A stretch of 64,000 nt of DNA from Alcanivorax sp. 24. Its GTDB lineage: Bacteria > Pseudomonadota > Gammaproteobacteria > Pseudomonadales > Alcanivoracaceae. The position numbers were made by a program, and so were the translations under genes. The notes beneath the pieces were generated by a model. That model was not told where the DNA came from, did not search any database, and saw only the letters and a program-made list of their open reading frames with translations. The stretch spans positions 186,001-250,000 of the forward strand of contig NZ_SNUA01000005.1 in assembly GCF_004360225.1 (NCBI RefSeq). Reading direction: 5' to 3'. Shown here one piece after another: positions 9,221 to 19,587 of the stretch. Every line of letters starts with the position of its first letter. Position 1 is the stretch's first letter.

Positions 9221-10387
9221 TCAATAGAAGACCGGGTTCATGTCTTCGGCTTCAAGGGCATCGGCCCGTGCCTGCATCCATGCCTCACGGAACTGATCCT
9301 GATCCGAGGGCGGGTTGTGATCGACAAAGGCATTCCAGGTCTCGATCAGCAGTTCCTGGCGCCGGACCAACTGATCCTGGTGTGCCTGCATCTCATCGGT
9401 CCAGATACCGATGTCCTTGTAGTACCGCACCACCGCGTCATGGAACGGAATCACCCAAAACATATTCTGGCTGTCGATCCCGTACCCGGTAGCGCCCGGC
9501 GCATCGTTCTTATATTCGTCGTAGTCTTCGTGTATGACCTTGATCAGGTTATAGACGATGTCCGCATCGTAGTTGCGGGTCGCCACCATGACCGGATACG
9601 GATAGCTTGCGAACGCGTGGGGGTGGTCTTTGTTAACAACGCCACCCGCCGCCGACGTCACTTCATGAGACTGGAAGTAAGGCGCCACGTCCTTCATGCG
9701 CGCCCATCCTTCCTGATCATCCGGGCTCAGCTCTGGCCAGGTAATGCCTCTCGGGCTGGCGGCAACCTGTTCCGGCGCTGGCGCGGATGTCATGGTGAAG
9801 GCCGCGTCCGCCAGTCCTTGAATGATGCCGTCGAAGGAACGGTTATAGCCGGGGAACTCCACCCGTTCCACGTCATCCCAACTGAGCCCGCCAAACGCCA
9901 GATAGGCTTCGGTACCGAGGTTCAACGACGGCGCGCCTCGGATCCAGGCGACTTTTTTGCCCTTCAAATCGGCGGGGGTTTTGACATCGAGATCACCGGC
10001 CACCACCAACCCCATGCCAAAATCAGCGATGGACGTTCGGATCACACGAACCGGTTGCGGGCCCCAGGCGGCATCGGCAAACAGGAGCACTCCTTCCGAT
10101 GCGTAGTAGCTGGCGATACCACAACCGCACAGATCAACACGGCCGGTTCTTAACGGTGTCATCCGGGAGACATCGTTATCACCGGGCAATACCCGAACCG
10201 ATACGTTGAACTTTTTCTTGAGCACATTCCCCAGCGCCAAAAGCTGAGCATAGTTCGCCGAGGAGGTCGGATAGGAAGTCCAGGCCATGGTCGAGGGAAG
10301 CGGGCTCGCGGTATCGGCGGATACCGGATTCAAGGCGGCAACGCCCGCGAATGCAAATACCGCCACAATGTTCTTCAGATAACGCAT
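9221..10387 (-). CDS. TAXI-family TRAP solute-binding protein (system 1)
   Basis: 388 aa with an N-terminal signal peptide (about 1-25, cleavage expected after VSA). The body matches the TAXI branch of TRAP binding proteins: an N-terminal segment around SSANYAQLLALGNVLKKKF, a ligand-loop region around RTGRVDLCGCGIASYYASEG, then PADLKGKKVAWIRGAPSLN. A ribosome site GAGG lies upstream. It is 21 nt downstream of the acyl-CoA ligase and 40 nt upstream of the permease, so all three are likely one transcript. The ligand is probably a carboxylic acid that is then activated by the ligase; this is inferred from context only. Confidence 0.9.
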   Translation of the reverse strand: MRYLKNIVAVFAFAGVAALNPVSADTASPLPSTMAWTSYPTSSANYAQLLALGNVLKKKFNVSVRVLPGDNDVSRMTPLRTGRVDLCGCGIASYYASEGVLLFADAAWGPQPVRVIRTSIADFGMGLVVAGDLDVKTPADLKGKKVAWIRGAPSLNLGTEAYLAFGGLSWDDVERVEFPGYNRSFDGIIQGLADAAFTMTSAPAPEQVAASPRGITWPELSPDDQEGWARMKDVAPYFQSHEVTSAAGGVVNKDHPHAFASYPYPVMVATRNYDADIVYNLIKVIHEDYDEYKNDAPGATGYGIDSQNMFWVIPFHDAVVRYYKDIGIWTDEMQAHQDQLVRRQELLIETWNAFVDHNPPSDQDQFREAWMQARADALEAEDMNPVFY

Positions 10388-10408
10388 TAAAAACCTCCTC
10401 TTTTTATT

Positions 10409-11875
10409 CTAGGATCCAGAAAATTCTTGTTTCAGTTTTCGTTTCGATACTTTGCCGTTATCGTCACGGGGCAGATCGTCCACTATTCGGATGTCCCTGG
10501 GGATCTTGTAATTGGCCAGGCGCCCGACCAAATAGTTGCGAATGTTCTCCATCACCTGATCGGCACCGCCGGTGCACTTCACCAGCCCCACCAGAGATTC
10601 CCCATACTCATGATCGGGAATGCCAAAGACCGCGCAATCGAGTACTTCCGGCAATTCCAGCAGGGCATGTTCAATTTCAGCCGGGTAAATATTGACGCCA
10701 CCGGAGATCACCATGTCGGAAACCCGGTCGCAGACATACAGGTAACCGTCTTCGTCCACATAGCCAACATCGCCGACCGTGATCAGGGCCCCCAAGCCGG
10801 CTTTAGCCCGGGCGGCCGGGTTGTTTTGATAGGTAAAGTCAGGATAGGCCGGCTGCCGGCCATAAATGACACCGGTTTCACCGATGGGACATTCCTTACC
10901 GTCGTCGCCCACGATTTTTATTTCGGCGTTCAACACCGGCTTGCCGACACTGCCCGGTTTGATCCGCGCCCCCTCGGGCGTCTGCACGGTCAGCATCCCG
11001 GTTTCGCTGGAGGCATAGGTCTCGTAGATAACTTCCCCCCACCAGGCCAGCATGGCGGCTTTCAGCTCCGGGGCGCAGGATGCCCCGGTGGACGCGACAA
11101 ACCTCACCGATGAAATGTCGTACTGGTTTTTGACGCTCTCCGGCAACCGCAGAAGCCGGACGTACATGATCGGTACCAGATAGACAGTGGTGATCCCGTG
11201 CCGCTGAATCAGCCTTAGAATGGCTTCCGCGTCGAACTTCCGCGTCAGCACCAACAGATCACCGTGCAGCAGCGTCTGCAGCGTCATGGAATTCGGCGCG
11301 CTGTGGTACAGCGGCGCGGGCATCAGGGTCCGGACGCCGGCCTTGACACCCCAGACCTGTTCCGAAAGCGCTTGCATGGCGGGCGGATGCTCCGGCCCCA
11401 AGGGCAGCCGGCATACCCCTTTGGGTTTGCCGGTGGTGCCGGAGGTGTACGGCATCATGCCGCGAGGGGCACGAATCCCACCGGAGTATTCCGGCTGCCG
11501 ACTCAGCCAGCTGTCGTAGTCAGGGTGTTCGCCGTTGTCGCCGTCGATGGCAATCACGGAGAGCACCGCGGGAATGATCTCAGCAATCTCCCGCAGAAAA
11601 GCCTCCTCGATAATCAGCGCCCTGGCACCGGAATCGCGCAGGATATGCTCGGCTTCAGTGGAGCGGAAATGCCAGTTGATCGGGCAATAATGGGCTCCCA
11701 ACACCCGGCAGGCCAGCATCAGGTCAATGAACGCTGGATGGTTTTTCACCATCACCGCAACCACATCGCCTTCGCCAACACCAAGACTGGTCAGTCCACC
11801 CGCCAGTCTCCGCGCCCTGAGATCAAGTTCTTCTCCGGTTATGAGCCGGTCCTCATAGACCAGGTCTGCTGTCAT
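10409..11875 (-). CDS. AMP-dependent acyl-CoA synthetase/ligase
   Basis: 488 aa from ATG at 11875, with AAGG 8 nt upstream. A longer frame would run back through the divergent LysR gene and is rejected. ANL-superfamily motifs are visible: the P-loop YTSGTTGKPKG, the YASSETG motif, GDVGYVDEDGYLYV with the hinge that follows (CDRVSDMVISGG), and the C-terminal catalytic lysine in DNGKVSKRKL. The reaction is acid + ATP + CoA to acyl-CoA + AMP + PPi. Being first in the operon with a TAXI-TRAP importer, it probably activates the imported acid. Chain length or aromatic preference cannot be read from the sequence. Confidence 0.9.
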   Translation of the reverse strand: MTADLVYEDRLITGEELDLRARRLAGGLTSLGVGEGDVVAVMVKNHPAFIDLMLACRVLGAHYCPINWHFRSTEAEHILRDSGARALIIEEAFLREIAEIIPAVLSVIAIDGDNGEHPDYDSWLSRQPEYSGGIRAPRGMMPYTSGTTGKPKGVCRLPLGPEHPPAMQALSEQVWGVKAGVRTLMPAPLYHSAPNSMTLQTLLHGDLLVLTRKFDAEAILRLIQRHGITTVYLVPIMYVRLLRLPESVKNQYDISSVRFVASTGASCAPELKAAMLAWWGEVIYETYASSETGMLTVQTPEGARIKPGSVGKPVLNAEIKIVGDDGKECPIGETGVIYGRQPAYPDFTYQNNPAARAKAGLGALITVGDVGYVDEDGYLYVCDRVSDMVISGGVNIYPAEIEHALLELPEVLDCAVFGIPDHEYGESLVGLVKCTGGADQVMENIRNYLVGRLANYKIPRDIRIVDDLPRDDNGKVSKRKLKQEFSGS

Positions 11876-11970
11876 TATTCTTACCTTTCTGCTTATTTGG
11901 TGCCCCGCGATACGCGCGTGACAGGATGTCGCCAGTGGTAGCGGACACTGTAGAAAGGATTCACAACCTA

Positions 11971-11991
11971 GACAATGCTCCATATTTTGTC
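11971..11991. promoter_or_regulatory. Candidate LysR-type binding palindrome
   Basis: GACAA and TTGTC arms separated by 11 nt, in the 151-bp divergent gap between the ligase and LysR genes, 36 nt before the LysR start. This geometry fits LysR-type recognition sites, which are usually autoregulatory and also control the divergent operon. It rests on pattern alone. Confidence 0.45.
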
Positions 11992-12026
11992 CAAACTGTT
12001 TCCAAATTCGCAACAATAACCCCATC

Positions 12027-12959
12027 ATGGACATCAAGGACTTCGAGGCCCTGGTCGCGGTGGTGGAAAGCGGCAGCATGACCAGCGCGGCGGACCGCTT
12101 ACAGACCAGCCGTTCCAACATCAGCCGGCGCCTCAAGAAGCTGGAAACGGAACTCCGGGTTCAGTTGATGAGACGCACCACCCGCCGGGTGGAGCTGACA
12201 CAGATAGGTATCAGGCTTTATGAACACGCGGTGAAAGTGATGCAGGAATTCACCGCCATGGAGGCCGTTGTCAGGGATATGGGGCGGGCGCTGCGGGGCC
12301 ACCTGCGAGTCAGCGTGCCTATCGGTCTGGGCCAACTGGTGCTGGCGCCGGCCCTGCTGGATTTTTGCAAGGAGAACCCCGAGGTCACCATGCAGATCAC
12401 GTTCAACAACCGGATATACGATTTGCTGGAGGATGAAATCGACGTGTCCATCCGGGTCGCCAATTCACCGCCCGATCATTATGTGGCCCGGGAATTGTCG
12501 GCCATGGAATGGGTCACCTGCGTTTCCCCGGATTATCTGGAAAACCACGGGACTCCGCGGTCGCCGGAAGAGTTACCCACCCATGCCCTGGTTACACCAC
12601 CGGTCAGAAACAATCGGTTGATCATGAGATTCATCTCCGGGGACACACACCATGTCGTCGATCTTCAACCGAAACTGCAATGCTCGGACATGAATTTCCT
12701 CAAGCAGTCGGTGGTGCTTGGCAATGGCATCGGGGTACTGCCGTATTACCTGATCAGTGATGAACTGCAATCGGGGCAGTTGGTCAGAACGCTGATCGAT
12801 TTCGATCCCGACCCGAAAATGTGGGGCGACAAACTGTATCTGATCACCGCGCCAAACCTCTATCCGTCTCAGCTTATCCGGACCTTTCTCGATTACATCA
12901 GGACGCTGTTCTCCGATGACGGCAGCATCGGGGCGATACTGAAAAATCAGAATCCGTGA
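12027..12959 (+). CDS. LysR-family transcriptional regulator
   Basis: 310 aa. The N-terminal winged helix-turn-helix (about 1-60) starts MDIKDFEALVAVVESGSM and has SRSNISRRLKKLE as recognition region. It is followed by a linker helix and a periplasmic-binding-protein-like effector domain (about 90-300). It is divergent from the ligase-TAXI-TRAP operon, the usual arrangement for a LysR activator of its neighbours, with a candidate operator in the gap. The effector is probably the imported acid or its CoA ester (inference). The gene is followed by an unusual hairpin-rich non-coding stretch. Confidence 0.93.
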   Translation: MDIKDFEALVAVVESGSMTSAADRLQTSRSNISRRLKKLETELRVQLMRRTTRRVELTQIGIRLYEHAVKVMQEFTAMEAVVRDMGRALRGHLRVSVPIGLGQLVLAPALLDFCKENPEVTMQITFNNRIYDLLEDEIDVSIRVANSPPDHYVARELSAMEWVTCVSPDYLENHGTPRSPEELPTHALVTPPVRNNRLIMRFISGDTHHVVDLQPKLQCSDMNFLKQSVVLGNGIGVLPYYLISDELQSGQLVRTLIDFDPDPKMWGDKLYLITAPNLYPSQLIRTFLDYIRTLFSDDGSIGAILKNQNP

Positions 12960-13138
12960 ATGATCATGGGCGGGACTCAACCGTTCGCCAGCGCAAAAAT
13001 GCCTGCTCCACCGGAATCCCCTGAATCCGCAAGTCCACGAAACCGCTGTAGGAGGCGGGTTCACCGGCCTTGGAGACAGGCACAAAAAAAGATTCATCGC
13101 GGTATGGAGGGAAACCGTATTGCCTTCCATCAGGGACC

Positions 13139-13208
13139 GCGGAGCCGCGTTACGCCTTTGCGGGAACGCCGTGAAGCAGAGTCCCGCAAAGGCGTAACGC
13201 GGCTCCGC
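13139..13208. repeat. Perfect 27-bp inverted repeat, hairpin 1
   Basis: Arms 13139-13165 and 13182-13208 are exact reverse complements (27/27), separated by a 16-nt loop that starts ACGCCGTGAA. It is non-coding DNA between the LysR gene and a terminator. The loop start CGCCGTGAA recurs in the next hairpin, so the two belong to one family. Confidence 0.9.
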
Positions 13209-13326
13209 TTCGAGGTGAGCGGCGAATACGGATGCCCTGTCCACCGCGAGCAAACGGAGGCCATCCTTTCCCTTTCCAGAAAGGTCCGTCGTCGTTGGCG
13301 TCCGGAACGCGGCGGTTCACTTCTAA

Positions 13327-13434
13327 GCGGGTCTGCACGGAGGCCTTCCGGGATCGCCGTGAATACATCCCTGTCGGCTCCCGGTTTGACCTCCCTGTCA
13401 AACAGGGTCCCGGAAGGCCTCCGTGCAGACCCGC
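13327..13434. repeat. Perfect 27-bp inverted repeat, hairpin 2
   Basis: Arms 13327-13353 and 13408-13434 are exact reverse complements (27/27) around a 54-nt spacer. The spacer opens with TCGCCGTGAA, nearly the same as hairpin 1, and contains a small inner inverted repeat (CCCTGT/ACAGGG). Arm sequences differ from hairpin 1 except for the shared GGGA at the loop side. No protein signal was seen in either frame direction. The rest of 12960-13479 shows no gene. Confidence 0.9.
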
Positions 13435-13479
13435 GCCGCCGATGGAGACCCACATTCCCGGTAATCCGCGATGAACTAC

Positions 13480-13512
13480 AAAAAAGCCCCGCCTTTGCGG
13501 GCGGGGCTTTTT
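13480..13512. terminator. Bidirectional intrinsic terminator
   Basis: Stem GCCCCGCC/GGCGGGGC with a six-base loop, an A-run on the left and a T-run on the right, so it can end transcription on either strand. On the minus strand it lies about 30 nt beyond the 3' end of the group II intron and could terminate the groESL-intron transcript; on the plus strand it closes the LysR side. Confidence 0.85.
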
Positions 13513-13541
13513 CAGGCTTCGGTGGGAGCCGGAGCGGCGTT

Positions 13542-13616
13542 GTCGGGTAAGGAGCGACCATTACTGGCCACCCCTCCCCTAAGAACCGTACGTGCGAGTT
13601 TACCCGCATACGGCTC
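13542..13616 (-). ncRNA. Group II intron domains V and VI
   Basis: Domain V, 34 nt at 13583-13616 read on the minus strand, begins GAGCCGTATGCGGG and ends GCACGTACGGTTC, a typical catalytic-triad hairpin. Domain VI follows as a GC-rich stem capped by GTAA, with one bulged A (13548) as the branch nucleotide. These are the catalytic core parts most diagnostic of a functional group II intron. Confidence 0.85.
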
Positions 13617-14003
13617 AAGCCTTTACAAGCCCACTCCAGAGAATGAGCCAGCAGCACAGTATAAGTGAGAGCGGACACCGAGATTATTCATTCACTGATG
13701 CCTTGCTTGGCCAAGTACCCTGTACTCGGCTGCTCGATACACCAGCTTACGTCGGTCTACTCAGCGCCCATCACAGTCAACCCCCCACCTAGCCGTGGGG
13801 GTAGCAGCGCGATCAGGTTCATGCCCGGTTAACGCATACTTCCTACTAGCTCTCGTCTCCTTTCCCCTTCCGACCGACACCTAAAGGGCTAGCTCTAGGC
13901 GAACTTCGGGGTCATTCAAAAGTTTGGTCAAAGTACAACCCTCCATTCGAACGCCCTTGTGGGTCAAGGACACTACATACTGTATTTCAACATTCCACAA
14001 TCA

Positions 14004-15662
14004 TCAACATATTGATTGCGAATGCAGTTGTCGATGACAATTCGGATGCAGCAACACCAGATTGTCCAGCTTGTCAGTACCGCCCTTATGCTGTTCGATC
14101 ACGTGGTGGATATTCCACCCGGTTTCCCGTGTGATCAGTTCGCGACAACAAGGACAGCGCTTCTCCTGCCGGAGCCAAAGCTGTAGCAACTTGGACTTCC
14201 CTTTCTCGCTGTTCTTCCAGAGATACGCCAGGCGTTCCTCGAAATAACCAGCAAAGGCGGGGTCATACCGTGTCGCGTCAGCCTTGATCTTGATATGCCT
14301 TTTGATGGGCACATCACTGGCGTAGCACAGCGCATACCGCTTGCCTGTTGGGTCCATACCCTGGAATGTCCAGTTGCGCTGGCCGAGGGGGCGAAAATAC
14401 TTGTTCTTCACCCACCGCTTCCGTCGATTTAGATGACGTCGGCGGCACCATTGCCACAGCATCTTCCAGATCCGATAGTCCACATAGTTGAACGTCGCTT
14501 TCGAGACCACGTGCCGATGGTAGTTCGCCCAGCCCCGAATCTTGGGATTCAGAGTTTTGACAATCCACCACGCAGGCATGGTCTTGTGCGTGTCCAACAC
14601 CGACTTCACTTCAGCCAGAAAACGCTTCACGTTCTGTTGGGCAGGCTTGATCAAGCACTTCCCTCCATACTTGCGAATGTTCTGACCCAGAAAGTCGAAC
14701 CCTTCCTCCACATGCGTCACCACCGTCTTCTCCGCTGACAAGGCAAGCCCTCGCTCCGCCATAAAGGCTTCGACAATGGGCCTGACTTCCCTCTCCAGTA
14801 GCTCTTTCGAGATACCGGAGACAACGAAGTCATCGGCGTAACGCACGTAGTTGACCTTGGTCCGGTAGCTGGCTTTGGTGTTTCGCTGCCCGAAAGCAGC
14901 TTCTAGCACCTCTTCCAAACCATCCAGAGCCAGGTTGGCCAAGACCGGCGAGATAATACCGCCCTGAGGCGTTCCCGCGTGGGTCGGGTGTGTCCTACCG
15001 GATTCCATGAACCCGGCTTTCAGCCATTTCCCGAGCACTGCCTTGTCCATGGGGACATGGGACAGCAGCCAGTCATGGCTTATGTTGTCGAAACAACCCT
15101 GTATATCGGCCTCCAGCACCCACTGCGCCGAGCTTTTGCGACCAAGCACAACAAAACATTGCTCGATTGCGTCCGCCGTAGCGCGCATGGGCCGGAAGCC
15201 GTATGAGTTACGATCCGCCGTGGTCTCGGACACCGGTTCCAGAGCCAGCAGGTATAACGCCTGCATGGCCCGGTCGTGCATCGTCGGTATTCCCAAGGGA
15301 CGGCGTTTGCCGTTGGCCTTCGGAATCCACACCCGCCGGAGTGGACGCGGCTTGTAGCCGTGCCGTTTCAGACGGTGGATTGCCTCCCATTTTGATGTCG
15401 GATTATCCCAACATTCGCCATCGACACCCGGAGTCTTGCGACCCCGGTTTTCGGTGACCCGTTTTACCGCCAAGGCTTTGGCGGCGAACGAGCGGACCAG
15501 CAAGCGTTGCAGGGCTTTCACCCTCCTCCACCGCTGTTCCCGTGCTGCTTTCGCGATACGAGCCTGTAACCTCCTCACCCTCCGGTGACTGGTTTCCCAG
15601 TCAATCGTGTGCCAACTGGTGGCAGGGTGGGAGAATGCAGGCATCAATAGCGATGCGTTCAT
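14004..15662 (-). CDS. ltrA: Group II intron-encoded reverse transcriptase/maturase with HNH endonuclease
   Basis: 552 aa from ATG at 15662, preceded by GAGGAGGAT; the 23-codon upstream extension has no such site. Order: an N-terminal RT0-like segment, reverse transcriptase fingers/palm with YADD at 275-278, maturase domain X (about 330-440), and a C-terminal HNH/En domain (about 503-545) with CPCC, HHVIEQHKGG and HPNCH. It binds its intron RNA for splicing and primes insertion by second-strand cleavage and reverse transcription. All catalytic motifs are present, so it is probably active. The En domain argues against the terminator-targeting IIC class, which lacks it. Confidence 0.93.
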   Translation of the reverse strand: MNASLLMPAFSHPATSWHTIDWETSHRRVRRLQARIAKAAREQRWRRVKALQRLLVRSFAAKALAVKRVTENRGRKTPGVDGECWDNPTSKWEAIHRLKRHGYKPRPLRRVWIPKANGKRRPLGIPTMHDRAMQALYLLALEPVSETTADRNSYGFRPMRATADAIEQCFVVLGRKSSAQWVLEADIQGCFDNISHDWLLSHVPMDKAVLGKWLKAGFMESGRTHPTHAGTPQGGIISPVLANLALDGLEEVLEAAFGQRNTKASYRTKVNYVRYADDFVVSGISKELLEREVRPIVEAFMAERGLALSAEKTVVTHVEEGFDFLGQNIRKYGGKCLIKPAQQNVKRFLAEVKSVLDTHKTMPAWWIVKTLNPKIRGWANYHRHVVSKATFNYVDYRIWKMLWQWCRRRHLNRRKRWVKNKYFRPLGQRNWTFQGMDPTGKRYALCYASDVPIKRHIKIKADATRYDPAFAGYFEERLAYLWKNSEKGKSKLLQLWLRQEKRCPCCRELITRETGWNIHHVIEQHKGGTDKLDNLVLLHPNCHRQLHSQSIC

Positions 15663-16340
15663 CTTGCTATCCTCCTCAGATTGGAACCCGAGAAGGCGCA
15701 GACGCATTTCCCCTGAGGGCGCAGTCCACACCCTCAGGGCACATTGTTTAACCGGGCAACAAGAGGCTTGTTACGTCGGCAATCTTTCAGGCGGTTTTAC
15801 CTGCCTTCACGCGATCAAAGACCAGATGGAAGTCTGCACGCTTTCGCGTCGGGGCAAATCTTGAACCCCTATCCCGCCCATTACAGGCAAGCATTCGCTT
15901 TCTCCATCCTCCTTTACCCGCACCTCCATCAGCTTCCCTTGCGGTCCACCTGCCTGATGAATCCAGGCGAAGATACGGGCTTACCGTGTTCCGAGTCTGT
16001 CACACAAACGGGTTAGGTCCTGCCTATCCACCGGTGGCTCAGTGTCGACGTATCCCCAGATGTAAGAGGGATAGCCAGCCACACACCATTTTGGTCGAAG
16101 CCTGTCAGCAACTTTGGCTCCATGCGGTTGACGGTGTTTATCAGCAGTTCACTTACGTTGACCCTACCGTCCAGCCTAGCGTCTCATCCGCCTGTTGCTG
16201 GCAGAATCCCCGGCTACCCTCACGGGCAAACCAGACCACAGAGTGGGACTACATTGTCAGGGCGCTTCGCACCTTGCCGTTACCAGCAACGCACTGCCCA
16301 TAGGCTACTGTTGGTCGAACAACAGGTTTCGCTTTCACAC

Positions 16341-16757
16341 TTAGTAGCTGCGTGAACGAAACAATGACAGAAACGGCTTACACCGAGAGGTGCCAGCACG
16401 TTCTTCCAGACACGGGAATCCGCGTTTTATGGCCGAGACCAAGAAACGTTTGAGGGCAAGAAGCCCAAGAGGATTAAATGCGCGGGAAAAGCAATGGAGG
16501 CATGCAATCGCATACCCCCACCACTTCTCGGATGCACATTCATCGGTCTTCACCGAATAAACGTTCATCCCATTGGCATGGGAAGCCGTTTAGCCAGACA
16601 GAGTCCAGCTGGGTATTACTCCCCTGAGGGAGATACCCGGTGCCGGATCGAAGACCCGATCACCGGGTAAGGAATACGCTATTTTTCTGCGGTTAAATGG
16701 GGGCGGAGCCCCCGAAGTAGCCCGCAAAGGCTAGCGACCTCGCGACTTCACGTCGCA
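16341..16757. other. Non-coding stretch between groEL and the intron
   Basis: 417 bp. It holds a GC hairpin just past groEL and a 75-codon minus-strand frame (16341-16568) without a recognised family that ends exactly at the proposed intron 5' end. It also carries the word CGGGTAAGGA (16664-16673), repeated at the intron 3' end (13544-13553). It may be old intron-flanking or remnant mobile DNA; nothing firmer can be said. Confidence 0.4.
16699..16713 (-). terminator. GC hairpin downstream of groEL
   Basis: GGGGGC/GCCCCC stem with a 3-nt loop, 45 nt past the groEL stop. On the minus strand it is followed by ATTTAA rather than a full T-run, so it may be a weak terminator or RNA-stabilising hairpin. 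Confidence 0.45.
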
Positions 16758-18741
<1,984 letters not shown>

Positions 18742-18822
18742 TGCCTCTCTTCTCCTGTTGAGGTTTCAGCAATCAACGAATGTAGTCAGCATCATGGCCG
18801 GACCGGCATCGCCTGACCCGGC

Positions 18823-18849
18823 TTAGCACTCTATGCCAGAGAGTGCTAA
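18823..18849. promoter_or_regulatory. CIRCE operator (HrcA binding site)
   Basis: TTAGCACTC, nine bases, GAGTGCTAA: an exact match to the CIRCE consensus. It lies directly downstream of the -10 box of the groESL promoter, where bound HrcA would block transcription. CIRCE control is not universal in gammaproteobacteria, many of which use only the heat-shock sigma factor, so an hrcA gene is predicted elsewhere in this genome. Confidence 0.97.
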
Positions 18850-18876
18850 TCATAATTGGACCTTCATGACAGTCAA
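18849..18876 (-). promoter_or_regulatory. groESL sigma-70-type promoter
   Basis: Minus strand -35 TTGACT (18871-18876), 16-nt spacer, -10 TATGAT (18849-18854), abutting the CIRCE operator. Both hexamers are close to the vegetative consensus, fitting housekeeping expression relieved from HrcA on heat stress. Confidence 0.8.
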
Positions 18877-18941
18877 TAGGCTGTCACGCCGGTGACCTCC
18901 TAATGGGGTTCTCAACCGGCCTTTCAAGAGCCCTGAGCACA

Positions 18942-18964
18942 AAAAATCGTCAGGAACGATTTTT
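18942..18964. repeat. AT-rich hairpin in the groESL-ATL gap
   Basis: AAAAATCGT/ACGATTTTT, 9-bp arms with a 5-nt loop. A partial copy of its left side and loop (AAAAATCGTCGGGAACG) recurs at 19016-19032. The 405-bp gap 18850-19254 holds this, a REP-like pair and no convincing gene. Confidence 0.6.
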
Positions 18965-19094
18965 GACGTCGTATCCGCGACGGCCCAGAGGGTGGCCGCC
19001 ATGGACGGCAGGCCACAAAAATCGTCGGGAACGCAGACATTGCGGTCAGTGGACACCGGTGTCCCGCAATTATGGGACAGCCCGCCTACACGCT

Positions 19095-19165
19095 GATTCG
19101 CTGCCAAGGCAGCTTCCCACAGGGCTTCGTGGCTCCTCTCTGTGGGAGCGAGCTTGCTCGCGAAT
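19095..19165. repeat. REP-like inverted pair, copy 1
   Basis: Two facing copies of the family word: ATTCGCTGCCAAGGCAGC then TTCCCACAG, and after a short linker TGTGGGAGCGAGCTTGCTCG then CGAAT. It lies upstream of the ATL gene. Same family as seven other paired copies and one single copy in this window. Confidence 0.85.
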
Positions 19166-19254
19166 GCAGCGCGAATTGATCTCTCCGAAGCTGGCCGGCA
19201 GGCTGTGCGCATGCCACGGTTGCGCGGTGCTCCCGGCACTTTCATACTCGCCGC

Positions 19255-19587
19255 ATGAATCAGGAGTTCCGCGACGCGGTCTATCAGATTGTGGCGGCCA
19301 TCCCCGCCGGCACCGTCTGCAGCTATGGTCAGGTGGCCCGTATGGCGGGTTACCCGCGCCACGCCCGTTTTGTCGGCCGGCTGATGAGCCAGTTGCCCAA
19401 GGGCAGCAAACTGCCGTGGCACCGGGTGATCCGGGGCGATGGCGGTCTGCCGCTGATCGGCACCCCCAGTGGAGAGACCCAACTACGCCGGTTACACCAG
19501 GAAGGCGTGGCGGTGCTGAGCCAGCGCGTGCCATTACGCCGCTTCCAATGGCGCCCCGAGGCCGCCGAATCCGCCCCCGGAGAGTAA
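19255..19587 (+). CDS. Alkyltransferase-like protein (ATL), DNA-damage sensor
   Basis: 110 aa, matching only the DNA-binding domain of O6-methylguanine-DNA methyltransferases (starts FRDAVYQIVAAIPAGTVCSY; RFVGRLMSQ). The active-site motif is PWHRV instead of PCHRV: Trp replaces the methyl-accepting Cys, so it cannot dealkylate. Family members bind O6-alkylguanine, flip it and direct nucleotide excision repair. The stop is directly followed by the ATG of the AmpG-family gene, so they are probably co-transcribed. Ribosome site not obvious. Confidence 0.92.
   Translation: MNQEFRDAVYQIVAAIPAGTVCSYGQVARMAGYPRHARFVGRLMSQLPKGSKLPWHRVIRGDGGLPLIGTPSGETQLRRLHQEGVAVLSQRVPLRRFQWRPEAAESAPGE

Larger units (their letters stand above)
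13542..16340 (-). mobile_element. Group II intron with maturase/endonuclease gene
   Basis: About 2.8 kb on the minus strand, same direction as groEL and downstream of it. The 3' end is well defined: domain V (13583-13616) and a domain VI stem with an unpaired A at 13548, followed by CCCGAC, which places the last intron base at 13542 with the branch A seven bases from the end. The 5' end is proposed at 16340, where the minus strand reads GTGTG, matching the GTGYG consensus and giving a normal 680-nt ribozyme part before the ORF. No convincing pairing of the resulting 5' exon with an EBS1-like word was found, so the 5' boundary is provisional. It encodes a reverse transcriptase with an HNH domain and appears intact. 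Confidence 0.8.

Noticed and set aside
13130..13678. 182-codon minus-strand frame across the two hairpins
   Set aside because: Its sequence is read through both perfect inverted repeats and a terminator; composition is Arg/Ser/Pro-rich without a family.
16341..16568. 75-codon frame between groEL and the intron
   Set aside because: No ribosome site or recognisable domain; kept only as a note on the gap.
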